Source of the DNA: Gonium pectorale
Taxonomy: Eukaryota > Chlorophyta > Chlorophyceae > Chlamydomonadales > Volvocaceae
Assembly: GCA_001584585.1 (NCBI GenBank)
Contig: LSYV01000222.1
Coordinates: 26,278 to 37,925 of the forward strand
Direction: 5' to 3'
DNA length: 11,648 nt
Positions 1 through 7,182 of this stretch are shown here, piece after piece (position 1 is the stretch's first letter; the number at the start of each line of letters is the position of its first letter). The position numbers were made by a program, and so were the translations under genes. Under the pieces are notes generated by a model, which was given only the letters and a program-made list of their open reading frames with translations, made no database searches and had not been told where the DNA came from.

Positions 1-665
1 GTGCTACCTAGAGATGTAGACGTCGGAACGGCCGGATCCATCGCCCAAGCCGTAGCGGGCCGCATTGCTGAGACAGGGCATGCATAAGCCGACGATGGGT
101 GGCCTGATTGCCACTAGGGGCAGGGAGGATCTAAGACGGTTTCTTCTGTTGGGGCTTCCGTGTTCGCTCAAGACGCTAGTCGCATGCTCGCATCCCCGCA
201 CGAGGCCGTGCCAGACCGTGTATACGCAAACGCTGGCGGTCGATGCACTCAGAGACGTTGTTTGCAGGCCTTGTTTTCATGGTCTTACTGGAGTTAGAAA
301 TTGGCCCGGTATGCGGGCGTCGACCATGCGCCAGGCCCCCCAAAATAATCCTCGGTCGGCTGGACGGGCGCATGCCCATGCCATTCGGCAGGGAAACACC
401 ACCGTCAGCGACAGACGCGGCGAAGGATGCTGTGTGCACGTCTGCTGCGCTTTGTTACGGTGTGCTCAATATACATGCAAAAGCACAGGTTCTCTACGGA
501 GTTTCCCGTTTGTTTGGACCCCCTAGCATCGATTCCAATCAGTCCATGCATAAATAGCGCTTTGTTTGCAATTCAGCAACATGTGGAGCTGAAATCCGCA
601 TGCAATAGCCAGTCCCTGGGGAGGTTGGGGCATGCGCGACAGGTGCGGCCCGCCGGTCCCCTAAG
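1..665. other. No gene recognised (left edge)
   Basis: This stretch has several overlapping open frames on both strands, the longest about 150 codons, but none gives a protein I recognise and none shows the strong G/C third-position bias of the LHCA3 exons. GCATGC sites recur (near 78, 370 and 598) without a clear repeat unit. An AT-rich ATAAATAG at about 550 could be a chance TATA-like string. I see no splice-bounded exon with a known domain. Confidence 0.5.
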
Positions 666-791
666 TTCCCAGGCCCCTACCCTGTCCTGCAGCGACTCAT
701 GAGAACCAACCCGCGCAAGACAGCCCAACTAGCAGAGCTAGAGAGCTAGAGAGCGGAGGCGTGCTGCCGACCGCAGGGAGGCCGCAACTTG
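666..791. repeat. Dispersed repeat family A, copy 1
   Basis: This copy begins at TTCCCAGGCCCCTACCCTG and ends at GGAGGCCGCAACTTG. It matches 1639-1782 in the same orientation over nearly its full length; that copy carries about 17 extra bases in the middle. Shared landmarks are the CCTGCAG site, GACNCATGAGAA, the doubled GCTAGAGA, and a perfectly shared block GGAGGCGTGCTGCCGACCGC that continues to the 3' end. Both copies stop abruptly at the same base, which suggests a defined element boundary. It is likely a non-autonomous transposable-element remnant. Both strands read through with short open frames, which I treat as shadows. Confidence 0.8.
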
Positions 792-855
792 CCGTCTGCC
801 GTTTCCTGTGAGGCCCGGCGCGTCGTGCGTTTTGCGAACTAACGAAGAGAAGTTC

Positions 856-1290
856 TTGCGACATCGTTGGGAGTGGCGCGGCGCGTTTGTCGCGCGTCGT
901 CCGGAGTTTCGCGGTGAGCCGGGCGACTCGGCGCTGCGCGCGGATGGTGGGATATCGCGCGTCGGGGATCGTTAGAGTTCGCGGTCGTACCTTTCGCGAT
1001 AAGTTTGCCCTTGGGTCGCCGGTCGCGGCCTGCGTTGTGAAGATGGAGTCTCGCGACAATGTTTGGTCTCGCGCAGTTTAATTGTTGGGCGTCGTTGGGA
1101 GTTTCGCGACGGGTCGGGCGGTTCGCTCCGATAAGCAACGTCGCAGCATTTGATTGGCTGTATTTACAAGCGCGATATTTGCTTTATTGATTCGCACGTC
1201 ACGGCTAGTTGTGGAGACGCTTAAAGATTTGTGGCGTTTCGCTGCTGTACGGTTCGCGATAAGCTCGCGATTGGATCACTGGCTTGTCAG
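856..1290. repeat. Degenerate TTCGCG-rich repeat block
   Basis: The segment holds diverged copies of a GCGTCGTNNGGAGTTTCGCG unit at 894-913 and 1089-1108, with a weaker one starting near 861. A second shared word, TTCGCGATAAG, occurs at 993-1003 and 1253-1263. TTCGCG or TCGCGA words recur throughout. Minus-strand translation shows the same short peptide theme (R-E-T-P-N/D-D-A) repeated, as expected from repeat DNA rather than a gene. The copies are too diverged to set a clean period. It is best read as an old satellite or decayed element. The remaining bases to 1440 show nothing further. Confidence 0.55.
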
Positions 1291-1475
1291 TTGGTGCCAC
1301 ATAAGGCGTTATACATAGCGAGACCTCGCAAAATCGTTCGACGGGAGACCCCTGCTGATTGCGCCCGCCAAACGTAATTGCGCTTCCGGACAGCAATCTG
1401 CGAATGCTCAGCGGAGTTCTTCTATGAGTTCGGATGTCAATACGACGTGAGAGTGTGGGGGGAGGGGGGGCGCGT

Positions 1476-1494
1476 CAGGGGGGCTGCCCCCCTG
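1476..1494. repeat. GC hairpin, 9-bp perfect arms
   Basis: CAGGGGGGC and GCCCCCCTG form perfect inverted arms around a single T. The hairpin sits just after a G-rich run and just before the CCCCTA minisatellite. It belongs to the same general class as the GGGGGC-TCC-GCCCCC hairpins near 3549-3617. Confidence 0.75.
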
Positions 1495-1660
1495 CCCTAG
1501 GCCCCTACGCCCCTAGCCCCCTACGTCCCTACACGCCTACGCCCCTACACCCCTAGGCTTCTACGCCCCCTAGGCCCCTACACCCCTAGGCCCCTAGACC
1601 CCTACGCCCCTACGCCCCCAGCCCCCTGCGCCCCTAGATTCCTGGGCCCCTACCCTGCCC
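1495..1660. repeat. CCCCTA(G/C) minisatellite
   Basis: About 165 bases are built from roughly ten-base units of the form CCCCTACG, CCCCTAGG or CCCCTAGC with small variations, giving a strongly C-rich + strand. The array runs directly into repeat copy 2 at 1639, whose first bases (GGGCCCCTACCCTG) are themselves one unit. Repeat copy 1 keeps just one such unit, so the array looks like an expansion from the edge of the repeat. I see no coding potential. Confidence 0.8.
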
Positions 1661-1782
1661 TGCAGTGACGCATGAGAAGGAACCCGCACAAGACACCCCA
1701 GCCGCACGCCCTCGCCAGGCGGGGAAAGCTAGAGAGCTAGAGAGCGGAGGCGTGCTGCCGACCGCAGGGAGGCCGCAACTTG
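1639..1782. repeat. Dispersed repeat family A, copy 2
   Basis: This is the second copy of the repeat at 666-791, same orientation, running from TTCCTGGGCCCCTACCCTG to GGAGGCCGCAACTTG. It differs by scattered substitutions and by an internal segment containing CGCACGCCCTCGCCAGGCGG that copy 1 lacks, so the two are not a very recent duplicate. Minus-strand translation gives the same peptide in both copies (core CGLPAVGSTPPLSSSLA), possibly a residue of an ancestral element frame. I would not annotate it as a gene. Confidence 0.8.
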
Positions 1783-2300
1783 TAGGTTGGTATCGATCTG
1801 ACAAAACTGGACAGGGTGAAGCGCAGCTCTCTTGCCGTACGCAGACCGTACACGCGCGCGACATAGCCTTTTTGTTGAAAGAGTTTGCTCCTGGTGTTGA
1901 AGAATTATGCCTGTACCATATGCTAGGCAGGACTATAATGTTTGTGCATCCCCTGGCATTCTTTGCGACTGGTTGCCCTTAATTGTGACGGAGTTATGAG
2001 GCGCATACTCCATAAATACAGCAACTGGAAACAGCTAACTTGCTTATACTCTCTATCATGTTGAAAGTGACGATTTGCAGTGCAAGGCCCGTCGCACCTT
2101 ATTGAACACTATTTAGTGTCGAATAGCATCCAAGCAGTAAGCTGTGGTTTCTACATACGCTTGATCGAAGCAAAAGCCGACATGCTGTGAGTCCCTTTAG
2201 TGAACACGCTTCGCTGAAGGGGCAGCATGCTGCTGGATGCTGTTAGAGACTCAATATGATAGGTATCCGCCATTAGTGCGGCACAGGTTGTTGCGTAGTT
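1783..2300. other. Gene-free, AT-richer stretch with hairpins
   Basis: This stretch is noticeably less GC-rich than its surroundings. A frame open on the + strand from the repeat into 1982 has no recognisable content. Two inverted repeats stand out: ACACTA-TT-TAGTGT near 2108, and the long hairpin at 2191-2223 listed separately. No exon was recognised. Confidence 0.45.
2191..2223 (+). other. Long imperfect hairpin, possible structured RNA
   Basis: Read as RNA, GUCCCUUUAGUGAA (2191-2204) pairs with UUCGCUGAAGGGGC (2210-2223) around a CACGC loop. This gives a 14-bp stem in which the non-Watson-Crick positions are all G-U wobbles. An outer CATGC/GCATG pair (2181-2185 with 2225-2229) could extend it across a small bulge. 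The wobble-tolerant pairing would fit an RNA structure on the + strand. Nothing identifies an RNA family; it could equally be a transposon-end hairpin or a chance match. Confidence 0.4.
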
Positions 2301-3270
2301 TCAGAAAACATGCACATGTTTGCAAGACGGATGCTGGACAACCCTGGAAAAATCCCATACCAGGACAATACAGCGCAGCGCACATCTGCATCGCTTCAAG
2401 ATAGTGTCAAAGCTGTGACCCGTGAAGTGCACAAGGTGTCTGATGCCCATGTTAGCGTACAGCGCGCCGACCATGCACGGCCTCAAGATAAGTGCGAAAC
2501 TTCTCCTTGTCGGATAGCAGTACACGATGTATCGGCGTGTCCAGAAGGGCGGGGTGGATATGGGGGTCCAGCCAGCCAGCCTTGAGGGCCCCCCGCCCCG
2601 TGTGCCGAAGGTGCCCTTTAGCTGCCCCTGCCGGGTTGAATGCTCGCAAGATGCAAAGGAACAAGTTACTAATGGCATGTCGAATCATCCGATGTCGGCC
2701 TCGGTAATGACGGCAGCTCTGCCTGAGGAGGAGCAGGCAGCTCCACGGATGCGGGTTGCGTGGAAAGCTGGCGGCGGGTCCTGGCCGAGCAGCGGCGGGC
2801 ACAGGGGAGGCAACTGCACGGAAGCTGCTGTATGAGGCGGCGGTGGAGAGTCACCGCAGCCCCGGGTGCTGTCCACCGGTCAAGGCTCGTGTTGTGTGTG
2901 ACTGCGCAATAGCCGGTGCCCATTCGGCCCCCTGCAACAGAGGCCAGCCCAGGGACGCCTGCCGCCACTACTCCGGAAGATTGAGTAAGAACTCTTTCGT
3001 TGCCCAGTCCCGCTGCCTGTCAGCTGTGGCATGTGCACAGCAGCGTCCAGCACGGCCTCTGCAGCTTGTGTCGGTAGGGGCTCAGCAAGGAGGCCGCAGA
3101 AGAGCGGCAGCCAGCGGCACATACTGTTTTTACTCCCGGCGGGTGGAGTCGGCAGGCCCAGGCTTATGGCGGCCTTCATGGCCCTCTGGACGGTTACTGT
3201 CTATGAACTCTAAGGCACAACGTTGCCGGCAAGCCAGTATTAGTTGGTTTGTTTTCAATGGCTGATGCAA
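2300..3270. other. Overlapping open frames, no recognised gene
   Basis: Long open frames overlap on both strands here: on the + strand about 2310-2585, 2527-2835 and 2756-3265; on the - strand about 2301-2678, 2452-2802 and 2880-3179. The most protein-like passages are on the minus strand: one around 2470-2580 (including KAGWLDPHIHPALLDTP and LLSDKEKFRTYLEAVHG) and one around 3050-3110 (including LLAEPLPTQAAEAVLDAA). I recognise no family, and no frame has a codon bias as clear as the LHCA3 exons. It could be a diverged gene on either strand or a transposon fragment. Nothing was recognised in 3270-3540 either. Confidence 0.3.
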
Positions 3271-3548
3271 CTGGCTGGCGCGAAGGCGTTACGGCACAAA
3301 ATCAATGGCATATTAATATGTTCAGGCCCTTCACGCGTCTTTCCATCTATACCTGCCTTCTTTTAGGCTAGGTCATCATCAGACAAACACTGTACGCGCT
3401 TGACATTCTGCAAAGATAGCTTTGTGGACTAAAGCCGGGCTGGCTATGGCTGTACTGTGCCCGCCTGACTGGCGAAGGGACATCCTGTCCACTGTAAGTG
3501 GACAGCCCAACCCATGTTGCCAAAGCGGTGTCCATGTTCTGTGCGGTA

Positions 3549-3617
3549 GGGGGCTCCGCCCCCCCACCCATCCCAGGGGGCTCCGCCCCCCCAATGCCGC
3601 TTCGCGGCGGGGGCTCC
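3549..3617. repeat. Cluster of GC-rich hairpin repeats
   Basis: GGGGGC-TCC-GCCCCC hairpins occur at about 3549-3563 and 3576-3590. They are followed by GCCGC-TTC-GCGGC (about 3596-3608) and a further partial GGGGGCTCCGCCC. Each has a 5-6 bp perfect stem and a three-base loop. Palindromic elements of this style are known in the repeat-rich genomes of volvocine and related green algae, notably in organelle DNA. Here they sit in what appears to be nuclear DNA, next to the duplicated unit at 3631. Confidence 0.8.
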
Positions 3618-3630
3618 GCCCAAAAAGGCT

Positions 3631-3743
3631 AGAAAGAGAAGCTGGAACAAGGGGGCGGCTACCACAGGAGGGCAGGGCGGGGCTTGGGGCGCGTGCGGAC
3701 AACGGAAGAAGGGAAGGAGCGGAGAGGGTGCGACAGCGGTTGG
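3631..3743. repeat. Duplicated 113-base unit, copy 1
   Basis: This segment runs from AGAAAGAGAAGCTGGAACAA to GCGACAGCGGTTGG. It matches 4054-4164 in direct orientation, with only a few substitutions and a small indel where the two differ after GTGCGGA. The first 72 bases are nearly identical. High identity points to a fairly recent duplication. Antisense frames through both copies give the same Pro/Ser-rich peptide, a by-product of the repeat. Confidence 0.85.
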
Positions 3744-3904
3744 CGCAGCTTCGCACTGAGAGCCGTTGATGGTCATTTAGGGGCGGTTGGGTTTTTGGCC
3801 CCTTGGCCTCGTCTTCCGTAATTGATGCGTCTGCGTGGCAGGTTCCTTCGGTGAAATTGAACTGCTCGGCTCGCATCCGTTAGGTTCAAACCGTTGCGCT
3901 TGTA

Positions 3905-4053
3905 CTTAAAGCAGGTGGAACAGGACGCGTGACAGCTGTCAGAAGGAAGATAAGCTGGAACAGTAGAAGGTAGAGAAGCTGGAACAGGAGGTGTGACAGC
4001 TGTCCAAAGGAAGGAGGTGTGACAGCTCCAAAACGCAAAGGGCTAGAAGGAAT
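3905..4053. repeat. Short interspersed AAGCTGGAACA / GTGACAGCTGTC repeats
   Basis: Between the two 113-base copies, the word AAGCTGGAACA recurs (near 3952 and 3976, with a diverged GCAGGTGGAACAGG at 3911). It also begins both large copies and appears as AAGCTGGAACT near 4218. It alternates with GTGACAGCTGTC at 3929-3940 and 3993-4004 and a truncated GTGACAGCTCC at 4019. GAAGGAAG-type purine words fill the gaps. This looks like a decaying compound tandem array, with no recognisable gene. Confidence 0.65.
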
Positions 4054-4164
4054 AGAAAGAGAAGCTGGAACAAGGGGGCGGCTACCACAGGAGGGCAGGG
4101 CGGGGCTTGGGGCGCGTGCGGAGAACGCAAAGGGAAGGAGCGGAGAGGGCGCGACAGCGGTTGG
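4054..4164. repeat. Duplicated 113-base unit, copy 2
   Basis: This is the downstream partner of 3631-3743, same orientation, with starts 423 bases apart. It is followed by GTGACAGCCGCCCGC and another AAGCTGGAACT word, so the surrounding short-repeat theme continues to about 4230. Confidence 0.85.
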
Positions 4165-4336
4165 GCCGACGTGACAGCCGCCCGCAGGGCAGCGTGCGAG
4201 TGAGATAGAAGGAAGAGAAGCTGGAACTGGCAAGGTGACATGGAAGGCATGGCAGGCCAGGAAGGCATGGAGTTGCGGAACGTGGGGCGGGAACGCGCCG
4301 GAACGGCAAGCGCCCAAAGTATGCCGCGAGCTGATA

Positions 4337-4388
4337 AACGCGCAGAACTGTCGGCAGTTGGTTAGGAAACCGTTGGTTTTGGCCCCGT
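4337..4388. repeat. Dispersed repeat family B, copy 1
   Basis: The sequence from AACGCGCAGAACTGTCGG to TTTTGGCCCCGTC recurs at 6006-6057 in direct orientation with only a handful of changes. A more diverged relative, GGCGGTTGGGTTTTTGGCCCC, lies near 3781. Antisense translation of both main copies gives QRFPNQLPTVLRV, so the unit may derive from an element with coding capacity. The two copies bracket the methyltransferase exons. Confidence 0.8.
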
Positions 4389-4587
4389 CCTAGCCCGAGA
4401 TATGCGCAAAGGAGCGAGATTTGCATGCATGGACAGCGGGGCTGAGTGTCCCCAGAGCCTAAGCCGGGATGGTATGGATATGCGTGTGTGCCTGTGTTTG
4501 GGTTAGCGTGGGTCAGTTGTCTTATGCCCTTTACGAGAACCCGTAATCGGTGACTGGTAAAAACCCTGATCTGTGCGCCGACCGCAG
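4389..4587 (+). other. Putative intron 5' of methyltransferase exon
   Basis: Nothing here encodes the expected upstream methyltransferase motif (a GCGNS-type glycine loop). The 3' end, GTGCGCCGACCGCAG at 4573-4587, is a good splice acceptor directly before the first recognisable exon, so this is best read as the tail of an intron. A TG/GT-rich stretch lies near 4477-4505. Confidence 0.45.
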
Positions 4588-5763
4588 GGCTACACGCTGT
4601 TGGACAACGTGGATTACGTTCCGGAGGTCGTACGGCTGATCGAAGAGAAGTACGGCATGTACGGCAGCGAGCTGGCGGGCGGCGGCGGCGGTAGCGAGGA
4701 CGGTGCAGGGCGGCGGCGCAGCGAGGAGGCTGGGGGCGACGACGCCGACGACGGTGACGGCCGCGACCGTGTTGTGGATGTCGGCCTCTCCTGTGGCCTT
4801 GACGACGACGACGGTGGCGGCGACGGCGATGGCGACGACGGCGACGGCGCGCCCGCCAGCGTCGCCAGCGTCGCCAGCATTCCCAGTGTGGCCAGCATCG
4901 CCAGCTCCCACAGTTGCAGCAGCCTCTGCACCGCCGGGGCGGTAACGGACGCGCTTCCGGAAGCAGCTGCACCAGACGAGGAGTGCGGGGGCCTGGGGGA
5001 CCTGCCCGCAGAGCCGGCAGGCGCATGCCAGGCGGAGGCTGCGGAAGAGGCGGCTGACGAGGCGGCGGCCGCCGCTGTGGCCAGCGCACCACCTGCGGAG
5101 GCGGTTGCGGAAGAGGCGGCTGCGGAAGAGGCGGCTGCGGAGGCGGCGGCTGCGGAGGCGGCGGCTGCAGAGGCGGAGGCTGCGGAGGCGGCCGCAGCAG
5201 AGGCGGAGGCTGCGGAGGCGGCGGCAGCCGCCGGGGCAAGCGCACCCCCTGCGGAGGCGGCGGCCGCCGCCGGCGCTCCCACCGCGAGGCCGCCGCGTCA
5301 TGGTGGCGCGGTTCGTTGGCTGGTAGGCGACCTAACCGATATGGCGGACACGCCGGACGGCCTGTACGACCTGGTGGTTGACAAGGTGCGTACCGGTAAC
5401 CGTTACCCGGTAGCCGTGAAGTCCGGTAGCCGTGAAATCCGGTAGCTGTGAGGTAGCATACCGTAACCGATCTGGATCTGGCCGCCACGAGCGGCGAGGC
5501 CCGACCCCCGCCACTGGCGAGCTGCCGCTGTTTGCAGTAGAAAGTTACAGCTGTGAGCGTGTAGAGGCAGACTAACCGCCACCACGACTACGGCTGTTGC
5601 CTGTGGTTGTTGTGTTATAGCTGCAACCCAACCAACCACGCTACGACCGCAGGCCACGCTGGACGCCCTCATGTCGCCGGCACTGGCGGGCGGTGGCGGC
5701 GCCGCCGGAGCCGCCGGCGGCGCCGGCGGCCGTGACAACTATCGGCAACTCCCCCCCAGCTGA
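4588..5763 (+). CDS. Partial METTL13-like methyltransferase, two exons
   Basis: Two spliced exons encode the middle of a class I SAM-dependent methyltransferase of the METTL13/EEF1A-KMT type. Exon a (4588-5385, 266 codons) opens GYTLLDNVDYVPEVV, matching beta-2 with the acidic SAM-ribose residue (D9) and the following helix. It ends AVRWLVGDLTDMADTPDG then YDLVVDK, matching beta-3/beta-4. Exon b (5653-5760) continues ATLDALMSP, completing the family-typical DK(G/A)TLDAL motif across the junction. The splice sites fit: acceptor GACCGCAG, donor AAG|GTGCGT, acceptor GACCGCAG|GCC, phase 0. Residues about 27-237 of exon a are a low-complexity insertion with Asp/Gly, Val-Ala-Ser and Ala-Glu runs. 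Exon b is Gly/Ala-rich, reads RDNYRQL, then stops at 5761-5763. The upstream motif I exon and the later RVL-PGG strand were not found, so the gene is partial, rearranged or a pseudogene. Family assignment is by remembered motifs, not a search. Confidence 0.6.
5085..5270 (+). repeat. GCGGAGGCGGC(T/A) coding repeat (Ala-Glu tract)
   Basis: Within the methyltransferase insertion, units such as GCTGCGGAGGCGGCG and GCGGAAGAGGCGGCT repeat imperfectly, all multiples of three. In frame they encode EEAAAEEAAAEAAAAEAEAA-type peptide, predicted to be helical and acidic. The antisense strand is open for hundreds of codons because the repeat lacks stops in any frame; those Pro/Arg-rich readings are shadows. 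Confidence 0.85.
5407..5454. repeat. 16-bp tandem repeat, three units, in intron
   Basis: Three consecutive units, CCGGTAGCCGTGAAGT, CCGGTAGCCGTGAAAT and CCGGTAGCTGTGAGGT, lie in the 267-base intron between the two methyltransferase exons. The odd-centred palindrome GGTAACCGTTACC (5395-5407) precedes them and may be a diverged fourth unit. The array starts about 20 bases after the donor site. Confidence 0.85.
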
Positions 5764-6005
5764 AAACACGCCGAAGGCAGGGTTTGAGACTGTTTGCCTA
5801 AAAGATAACACGCATAAAGGCGGCCCACGGGGGCTGGCCCCTCTACAGTCGAGCGACAACAATCCTATGGCAAGGTCACAGGCTCACCCTCACTGCAGCA
5901 CCCAATACTCATTGGCACTCAGCGGGGTTTTCATCATAGGCTCCCGCATTTCGCAGGTAGAAAACACGCACAACCGCACACAGCGCCTATCCCGCGTGAC
6001 AGCTG
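5764..6005. other. No exon recognised downstream of methyltransferase
   Basis: The sequence right after the stop contains CTCCCCCCCAG (about 5749-5759), an acceptor-like string, but no downstream frame gives the expected RVL-PGG or later methyltransferase motifs. AAAACACGC words occur at about 5763 and 5962. No gene is supported. Confidence 0.4.
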
Positions 6006-6057
6006 AACGCGCAGAACTGTTGGCAGTTGGTTAGGGAACCGTTGGGTTTGGCCCCTT
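6006..6057. repeat. Dispersed repeat family B, copy 2
   Basis: This is the direct partner of 4337-4388 (AACGCGCAGAACTGTTGG to GGGTTTGGCCCCTTC). It is immediately preceded by GCGTGACAGCTG, a word shared with the short-repeat array near 3929 and 3993. Together the two copies enclose about 1.6 kb holding the methyltransferase exons. Confidence 0.8.
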
Positions 6058-6849
6058 CGGTTGGCACTCATTGCTTGGTTTCCGTGTGCCGCCTTGAGAG
6101 CGAGCACTATTATTGGCGTTGCGATTACTGTTTGTGTGTATCGGGGTTCAGCCGTGCTAGGTGTTACCTGGGCGGGTTCCCCTCGAGCGTTCAGACTAGC
6201 GAGAAGGCCAGCGTCAGTGCGAGACCAGTTGTCTGCGTCTCTCACTCTGTGGTATACAGACACTGAGTAGCTAACAGAACGCAGAACCGGTTTTGGATAC
6301 GTGGAGTCCTACGTGTAACCTTTCGAGTTCGAGAATCACGGACGCCCTTACAAGGAGGCAGCTGAGGCTAGCCAGTCCTACCTAGGGTGCGTAGTCTTCC
6401 CAGTGGAATGCCAGTGAGCCACGTCAGCTAGACAGCACCACGTTAGTTGGCGTGACACCCACGGTGACACCACTTGCCCGACCCTACGTGACACAACCGT
6501 CACAAGTCCCAAGTGGAAGCAGGCCCCCAACGTCCGTCCCTAGGACAACCAGAAGCGGTGACGTCGCCTAGGAAGCCCATAGTAACGGGGTAGTACAGGA
6601 AGTCCGTCTGTACGGCAAGTCCGCAAAGCGCCAAACCGCCCTTCTTCGCCACTATTTGGTACTGCAGTATGAGCTGCTCGAACAACATTGCCAGAGTTGC
6701 TGCCGTTCGCAGAACTGCGAGTCCCGGGCATTGTGGTCGCAGAGCACAAGCCCCCCGCGCCCCCCGGGCCATAATTTCCATTTGGGTGACACACAACATG
6801 AGGTTACGCATGCACTGGTCCACACGCATTCCATTCAGTCTCCGTGACG
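6058..6849. other. Gene-free stretch upstream of LHCA3
   Basis: Open frames of 60-110 codons exist on both strands. The longest is on the minus strand at about 6500-6829, with a somewhat hydrophobic middle (LAMLFEQLILQYQIVAKKG). None is recognisable, and their third positions show no clear G/C preference. GTGACAC words recur three times at about 6451-6492. I found no domain, tRNA or splice-bounded exon that I could support. Confidence 0.4.
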
Positions 6850-7182
6850 CTTCGCGTCGGTCCCTCCGCTCCTAGCGCGCCCGCGCGAGCCACAGCTAGT
6901 ACAAGCAAGCATTCTAAGCACAAGTATACTCAGCGGTTAAACAACATGGCCCGAGGGGCGCGGGGGAAACTGCTGATTTCCGAATTCCCTTCCACAAATC
7001 GCGCGGCCTCCGGCTACATCTTGGCGTCTTGGCCTGGTTTTAACTTACCTTTGGGCCCCGGGCAGTAATCGATAATCGATGGTTCTGGAGCGGGCTCCAG
7101 GGGATGCGGACAGATCTCATTCGCCGGAGGAAGAAGCCGGCATCGCCCAAGCTGTGCACGTTGTAGACGGCAACGTTCGAGA
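6850..7182 (+). promoter_or_regulatory. LHCA3 5' flank and leader
   Basis: The promoter and 5' UTR of the light-harvesting gene must lie here or slightly further upstream. I see no convincing TATA box at a sensible distance. The most distinctive string is ATCGATAATCGAT at 7068-7080, about 100 bases before the start codon: a near-palindrome containing a GATA core, the kind of element often found near light-regulated genes. That role is inferred only. The bases before the ATG have A at -3, a favourable context. Confidence 0.3.

Noticed and set aside
666..1782. Pair of repeats read as the LTRs of one retrotransposon
   Set aside because: The interval between them has no reverse transcriptase, integrase, primer-binding site or polypurine tract that I can see, and the copies differ by an internal insertion.
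3830..3900. Possible tRNA or SINE: GGTTCAAACC resembling box B, with TGGCAGGTTCC upstream
   Set aside because: The T-arm stem does not pair beyond GG/CC, and the box A match is poor.
4082..5488. 468-codon minus-strand open frame, Pro/Arg-rich
   Set aside because: It is antisense to the Ala-Glu coding repeat of the methyltransferase exon and runs into the 113-base repeat. The repeat has no stops in any frame, and the + strand frame alone has domain motifs at both ends with matching splice sites.
6500..6829. 109-codon minus-strand frame with a hydrophobic middle
   Set aside because: No recognisable family, no clear third-position bias, and competing frames on both strands over the same bases.
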